From NCBI GenBank assembly GCA_034676125.1, contig JAUCCO010000124.1:1-10429 (forward strand): DNA of 10,429 nucleotides, given 5' to 3'. Below are positions 7,759 to 10,429 of the stretch, piece by piece. Numbering within the stretch: position 1 is the stretch's first letter; every line of letters begins with the position of its first letter. The notes beneath the pieces were generated by a model. The model was given only the letters and a program-made list of their open reading frames with translations, searched no databases and was not told the DNA's origin. A program made the translations under genes and the position numbers. This DNA is from UBA6183 sp034676125 (GTDB lineage: Bacteria; Bacteroidota; Bacteroidia; UKL13-3).

Positions 7759-8418
7759 ATGATGGAAAAATTTAACAATAAATATCGAATACCATCCGCA
7801 CGTTTGCAAGGGTACGATTACGGTTCAAATGGATTTTATTTTGTAACAATATGCACCAAAAATCGTATCCATTATTTCGGCAATATCGTAGAGACGGGCA
7901 ATTGTCCGTCTCCAACAAATACCGCAGGTATTAACCCATCACATGTAGTAGATACGGGCAATTGTCCGTCTCTACGCCCAACCATAATTGGTGAAACCGC
8001 AATAAATTATTGGACGGAAATTCCAAAACATTACCCTTTTGTTGAATTGGATGAATTTGTGGTAATGCCAAATCACATTCATGGTATATTGTTTTTTAAT
8101 AAACCAATCACAACCGATTGGCAGCCCAATAAATTTGGCATACAATCACAAAATTTAGGTGCGGTAATCAGGGCATTTAAATCATCAACAAAACGATATG
8201 CCAACGAAAACAATATTAAATTTGAATGGCAACCACGATTTCATGATAACATTATCCGCAACGAAAAACAATTAAATGCAATTAGGCGATACATTATAAA
8301 CAATCCAATGAAATGGAAAAATGATGCATTGAATTTGCCCCAACATCTTCGTTTGTTTTTCCGTATCAATAATCCATGTTCGGCCAATAAACCAAACATG
8401 GCGTCTCTACCTATTTGA
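7759..8418 (+). CDS. REP-associated tyrosine transposase (RAYT, Y1/HUH superfamily, IS200/IS605 TnpA-like)
   Basis: This 219-residue protein belongs to the single-stranded-DNA transposases that cut and join REP hairpins. Visible features: the family N-terminus RLQGYDYGSNGFYFVTICTK (15-34); the HUH motif in MPNHIHGI with His106 and His108, which bind the metal; and FHDNIIRNEKQ...RRYIINNPMKW with catalytic Tyr178. All catalytic residues are present, so it may be active. Odd: residues 44-52 (VETGNCPSP) and 64-72 (VDTGNCPSL) are translated REP-like palindromes. They sit in the variable segment between the FGNIV strand and the AINYW helix, which is about 20 residues longer here than I recall for relatives. 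The last residues (ASLPI) come from a half palindrome. The start is the ATG at 7759 or the adjacent one at 7762. It is convergent with the monooxygenase gene. Confidence 0.9.
   Translation: MMEKFNNKYRIPSARLQGYDYGSNGFYFVTICTKNRIHYFGNIVETGNCPSPTNTAGINPSHVVDTGNCPSLRPTIIGETAINYWTEIPKHYPFVELDEFVVMPNHIHGILFFNKPITTDWQPNKFGIQSQNLGAVIRAFKSSTKRYANENNIKFEWQPRFHDNIIRNEKQLNAIRRYIINNPMKWKNDALNLPQHLRLFFRINNPCSANKPNMASLPI
7888..7915. repeat. REP-like palindrome, copy 2 (inside RAYT coding sequence)
   Basis: GTAG is followed by AGACGGGC-AATT-GTCCGTCT, then CCAA. It is in frame with the transposase and codes for residues 44-52 (VETGNCPSP). Relative to copy 1 there is a G in the left arm, giving a G-T mismatch with the right arm, and the 3' CTAC-like end is changed to CCAA. 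Confidence 0.88.
7948..7975. repeat. REP-like palindrome, copy 3 (inside RAYT coding sequence)
   Basis: GTAG is followed by ATACGGGC-AATT-GTCCGTCT, then CTAC, so the outer GTAG/CTAC pair is intact while one arm base (T for G) is changed. It starts exactly 60 bp after copy 2, so both are read in the same frame (residues 64-72, VDTGNCPSL). The sequence between the two palindromes is not itself repeated. Confidence 0.88.
8402..8410. repeat. Half REP-like site at the 3' end of the RAYT gene
   Basis: CGTCTCTAC matches the right end of the palindromes (compare the end of copy 3), but no left arm precedes it. It lies eight bases before the end of the stop codon. At nine bases it could be chance, though its place at the border of the unit suggests a truncated copy. 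Confidence 0.4.
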
Positions 8419-8530
8419 AATTGATGTGATGCAAGAAAGGACTACATTAAATCAAACAATTTATTCCCTTTAAGTTGAGTAGCTTAATTGTTTTGAAAAA
8501 TACAGGTAAGCTCAAGGATATACAAAATAT

Positions 8531-9991
8531 TTACACTTTAAACACCCAGGTATTTAAAGTTTTGGCACAACCGCCACGGGTAATATTACCTTCTTGTAAC
8601 ACAATATCGGTATGAAGAAATTGTGCCGCAGCCCTCGATTCTTTTACCTTTACAGCACTGCGGGTCATCATGTCCGTTTCAAATGCAGTCAATACATGTG
8701 CTCTTAATCCCACGTTGCGCCTTTCTGTGGGTGATTTACAGTTGATGTAAATCGTTCTTGCAAGCGCCAATGCATCGAGCAAGGCTTGGTTAGCACCTTG
8801 TCCTTTAAACGGACTCATAGGATGTGCAGCATCACCAATTAAAGTTACTGGGCCAGCATTTTTCATCCATTCGGGTTGTAACAATTCCCTGTCGTAAACC
8901 GGGTAACCCGAAACTTGCGCAGCTTGCGTGGCTGCTAAAATAGCTGGTATGGGTTCATGCCATTGTGTTCTGCGACATGCTTCTTCTTGTAAAGCAGCCG
9001 GTCCTTTTGCACTTAATGCTGCAGCTTCTTTTTCCTCCATCGGAAAACTTAATTGCCACATTACCGAGTGCGCATCATAAGGCATGATATAAATGCGCTC
9101 GTGGCCATTGGCAGTTTGAAACACCGTAGCCGAATCAAGCAACGAACTTTCAACGTGTTGTAATGCATTTAGCTTACAAATACCTAAAATAACAATACAA
9201 CCCAAGTAACGCAGCGGGGTAGTTTCTTCGCCAATAATCATCTTACGCACGGCACTTCTAATTCCATCAGCACCTACTACCAAATCGGCTGTTACATGTT
9301 TTTTGGTTTCGTTTACCATAAAACTCAATTCTACTTTGTTTTGGGCAGTAGTTTTTAGTTCGGTTAGTTGATGTTCCCATTGTACATTGGCATGTTTACC
9401 CAGTTGATTAAGCAAAGCCAAACGTAATTCCTGACGTGCAATGTGTATGTTGTGTATGTTGTTTTTTCGAGGAGCTGCATTGGGGTTGGTTTCCATCCAT
9501 TTTCGCATACCCCATTCGCCAATCACTTTGCCTTCGGGGTTATGTACCACGTGTTTGGTAGAAACCACACCTTTGTTTAGGGTTAATATTCCTAGTTCGG
9601 CCATGGCTTTACTGGCTTGTTGCAAGGTTAACCCATAACCTTGCGATCGTGCATCAAAACTGCTATCGCGCTCGAACAATGTAAACGGAATACCTCTGTG
9701 TAAACAGGCTAAAGCTAATGCCATACCGCCAATTCCACCACCAATAATGGCCACATGCGGGTATTGTCCTGTATGAGCAGCAGGTGGGATGGCGGCAGGA
9801 ATTAGGCCTTTACCAGCACATACTAAACAGTTTTCTAAATGAAATTTAATAGGAGTAACCTCAGTCGGTTGGGTAGTATTTAATGAGGAATGGTGACGCT
9901 TTTTCGGGGTGTTTTTAATCACACGATTTTTTTTACCGAGTCCTTTACATTCCTCACAAACTGTCCAATCAAAAGCCATAAGTTTCTCCAT
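8531..9991 (-). CDS. FAD-dependent monooxygenase (PHBH fold) with N-terminal DnaJ-type zinc-finger motifs
   Basis: The 486-residue protein has two parts. Residues 1-70 hold two CxxCxGxG motifs (Cys12/Cys15 and Cys55/Cys58), as in the DnaJ cysteine-rich region, enough to bind one zinc; the basic linker between them is KKRHH-rich. Residues 78-486 are a group A flavoprotein monooxygenase: VAIIGGGIGG (GxGxxG, 84-89), FER acidic end of the second strand, VVGADGIRS (DG motif, 242-243) and LIGDAAHPMSPFKGQGANQAL (GD motif at 386-387). Such enzymes use NAD(P)H and O2 to hydroxylate small aromatic or polyketide-like substrates; the substrate is unknown here. No signal peptide is seen, so it is probably cytoplasmic. 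Met1 or Met5 may be the start: a GGAG lies seven bases before the Met5 codon. It is similar in layout to TetX-class enzymes, but nothing shows that it acts on tetracycline. Confidence 0.88.
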   Translation of the reverse strand: MEKLMAFDWTVCEECKGLGKKNRVIKNTPKKRHHSSLNTTQPTEVTPIKFHLENCLVCAGKGLIPAAIPPAAHTGQYPHVAIIGGGIGGMALALACLHRGIPFTLFERDSSFDARSQGYGLTLQQASKAMAELGILTLNKGVVSTKHVVHNPEGKVIGEWGMRKWMETNPNAAPRKNNIHNIHIARQELRLALLNQLGKHANVQWEHQLTELKTTAQNKVELSFMVNETKKHVTADLVVGADGIRSAVRKMIIGEETTPLRYLGCIVILGICKLNALQHVESSLLDSATVFQTANGHERIYIMPYDAHSVMWQLSFPMEEKEAAALSAKGPAALQEEACRRTQWHEPIPAILAATQAAQVSGYPVYDRELLQPEWMKNAGPVTLIGDAAHPMSPFKGQGANQALLDALALARTIYINCKSPTERRNVGLRAHVLTAFETDMMTRSAVKVKESRAAAQFLHTDIVLQEGNITRGGCAKTLNTWVFKV

Positions 9992-10033
9992 TATTTGTAT
10001 CGCCTAATTTAATTTAAAGGCCTTAACCAAACG

Positions 10034-10041
10034 CAAATATA
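10034..10041 (-). promoter_or_regulatory. Candidate Bacteroidota -7 promoter element for the monooxygenase gene
   Basis: On the minus strand this reads TATATTTG, an exact fit to TAnnTTTG, about 42 bases upstream of the ATG at 9991. No convincing -33 TTG is seen. Its place in the 160-bp gap before the gene suggests the monooxygenase has its own promoter. Confidence 0.5.
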
Positions 10042-10151
10042 AAAGTTGTTGTGGGTAGTTTGATATGCTGTTGTTTTTTGAGAATTGATTTAGCTACAAA
10101 GCAGGAGTTTGTTTAAGTGTTTTTTTCTTTAAGCCGCCAATTACATTTAGC

Positions 10152-10429
10152 TTAAATACGTTGTTTCAGCCTGGTTATATGAGGAGTTATTTTCTTTTGC
10201 ATCATTTTCCATAAAGCAATAAATTGTTTGCTCTGTAAAAAATAATGCACTATTTCTAGTGCAATGTATCCAACCATAATAGAGATGGTGGTTTGAAGCC
10301 AATGCGGAATTTCATTAACAATGGTTGTTTTACGATGCCCTAATCCAAATAAATTATTGATGTTTCTGCGCTCTATAACCGAATGAGTAAATGTTTTAGA
10401 AACCCGTAAACCAACGGCAATACCAATCA
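10152..10429 (-). CDS. Unidentified membrane protein, C-terminal fragment (5' partial)
   Basis: The minus-strand frame is open from the window edge (first whole codon ends at 10427) to a TAA at 10152-10154, giving 91 residues starting IGIAVGLRVSKTFTHSVIERR. One hydrophobic stretch, roughly IPHWLQTTISIMVGYIALE then IVHYFL, looks like a membrane segment. The last 30 residues are basic (KMMQKKITPHITRLKQRI), suggesting a cytoplasmic tail. I do not recognise the family. The gene is upstream of and in the same direction as the monooxygenase, with a 160-bp gap that argues against tight coupling. Coding is supported by the length of the open frame and its protein-like composition; the start is outside the window. 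Confidence 0.6.
   Translation of the reverse strand, partial: IGIAVGLRVSKTFTHSVIERRNINNLFGLGHRKTTIVNEIPHWLQTTISIMVGYIALEIVHYFLQSKQFIALWKMMQKKITPHITRLKQRI

Larger units (their letters stand above)
7599..8410 (+). mobile_element. REP/RAYT unit: transposase gene with three palindromes and a half-palindrome
   Basis: An intact Y1/HUH transposase gene has the same GTAG-led palindrome upstream (7599-7626), twice inside its reading frame (7888-7915 and 7948-7975), and a half copy at its end (8402-8410). In other bacteria RAYT genes are typically flanked by the REP palindromes they process, usually carrying a 5' GTAG or GGAG tetranucleotide. The grouping as one unit is inference. No insertion-sequence terminal repeats or target duplications were seen, and none are expected for this class. 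Confidence 0.55.

Noticed and set aside
7599..7975. CRISPR array
   Set aside because: Three palindromes at uneven spacing, two inside a coding sequence, and no regular spacers or cas genes; the REP interpretation fits better.
8419..8530. Shared terminator between the convergent RAYT and monooxygenase genes
   Set aside because: Only a weak TTAAG/CTTAA inverted repeat is present, with no T-run; no credible terminator is seen in the 112-bp gap.
8531..9991. TetX-type tetracycline resistance enzyme
   Set aside because: It shares only the general motifs of the flavin monooxygenase family (GxGxxG, DG, GD); the rest is divergent and the N-terminal zinc motifs are foreign to TetX.
10129..10156. Inverted repeat TTTAAGC/GCTTAAA after the partial membrane gene as a terminator
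   Set aside because: The stem is AT-rich, the loop is long (about 15 bases), and on the gene's strand it is followed by an A-run rather than a T-run.

Overview
The window looks like a piece of a Bacteroidota chromosome. The evidence is a very long secreted repeat protein ending in a type IX secretion (T9SS) C-terminal sorting domain, a GyrA of the Bacteroidota type, AT-rich intergenic DNA with little Shine-Dalgarno signal, and a candidate TAnnTTTG-type promoter element. I cannot place it below phylum with confidence.

Layout. Positions 1-4254 (+) hold the 3' part of a giant surface or secreted protein: one partial and ten complete Ig-like modules of about 84-91 residues, then a beta-rich region, an FN3-like segment and the T9SS sorting domain. 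Its first 1040 bases contain a 525-bp tandem duplication in which 515 aligned bases are identical. A strong hairpin terminator follows. A 362-bp AT-rich gap then leads into gyrA (4617-7238, +) and contains a perfect DnaA box that forms one arm of an inverted repeat. gyrA is closed by a second strong terminator.

Positions 7299-8530 form an accessory island. It holds a REP-like palindrome, a 7-bp tandem repeat, and an intact Y1/HUH transposase of the REP-associated (RAYT) type. Two further copies of the same palindrome lie inside the transposase reading frame, and a half copy sits at its 3' end. The convergent gene at 8531-9991 (-) encodes a PHBH-fold FAD monooxygenase with an unusual N-terminal pair of DnaJ-type CxxCxGxG motifs. 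Upstream of it, on the same strand, is the C-terminal end of an unidentified membrane protein that runs off the window.

The genes do not form one pathway. gyrA is a housekeeping gene flanked by a fast-evolving surface protein on one side and a REP/RAYT unit on the other. The most interesting system is the RAYT gene that carries its own presumed target palindromes as in-frame coding sequence.
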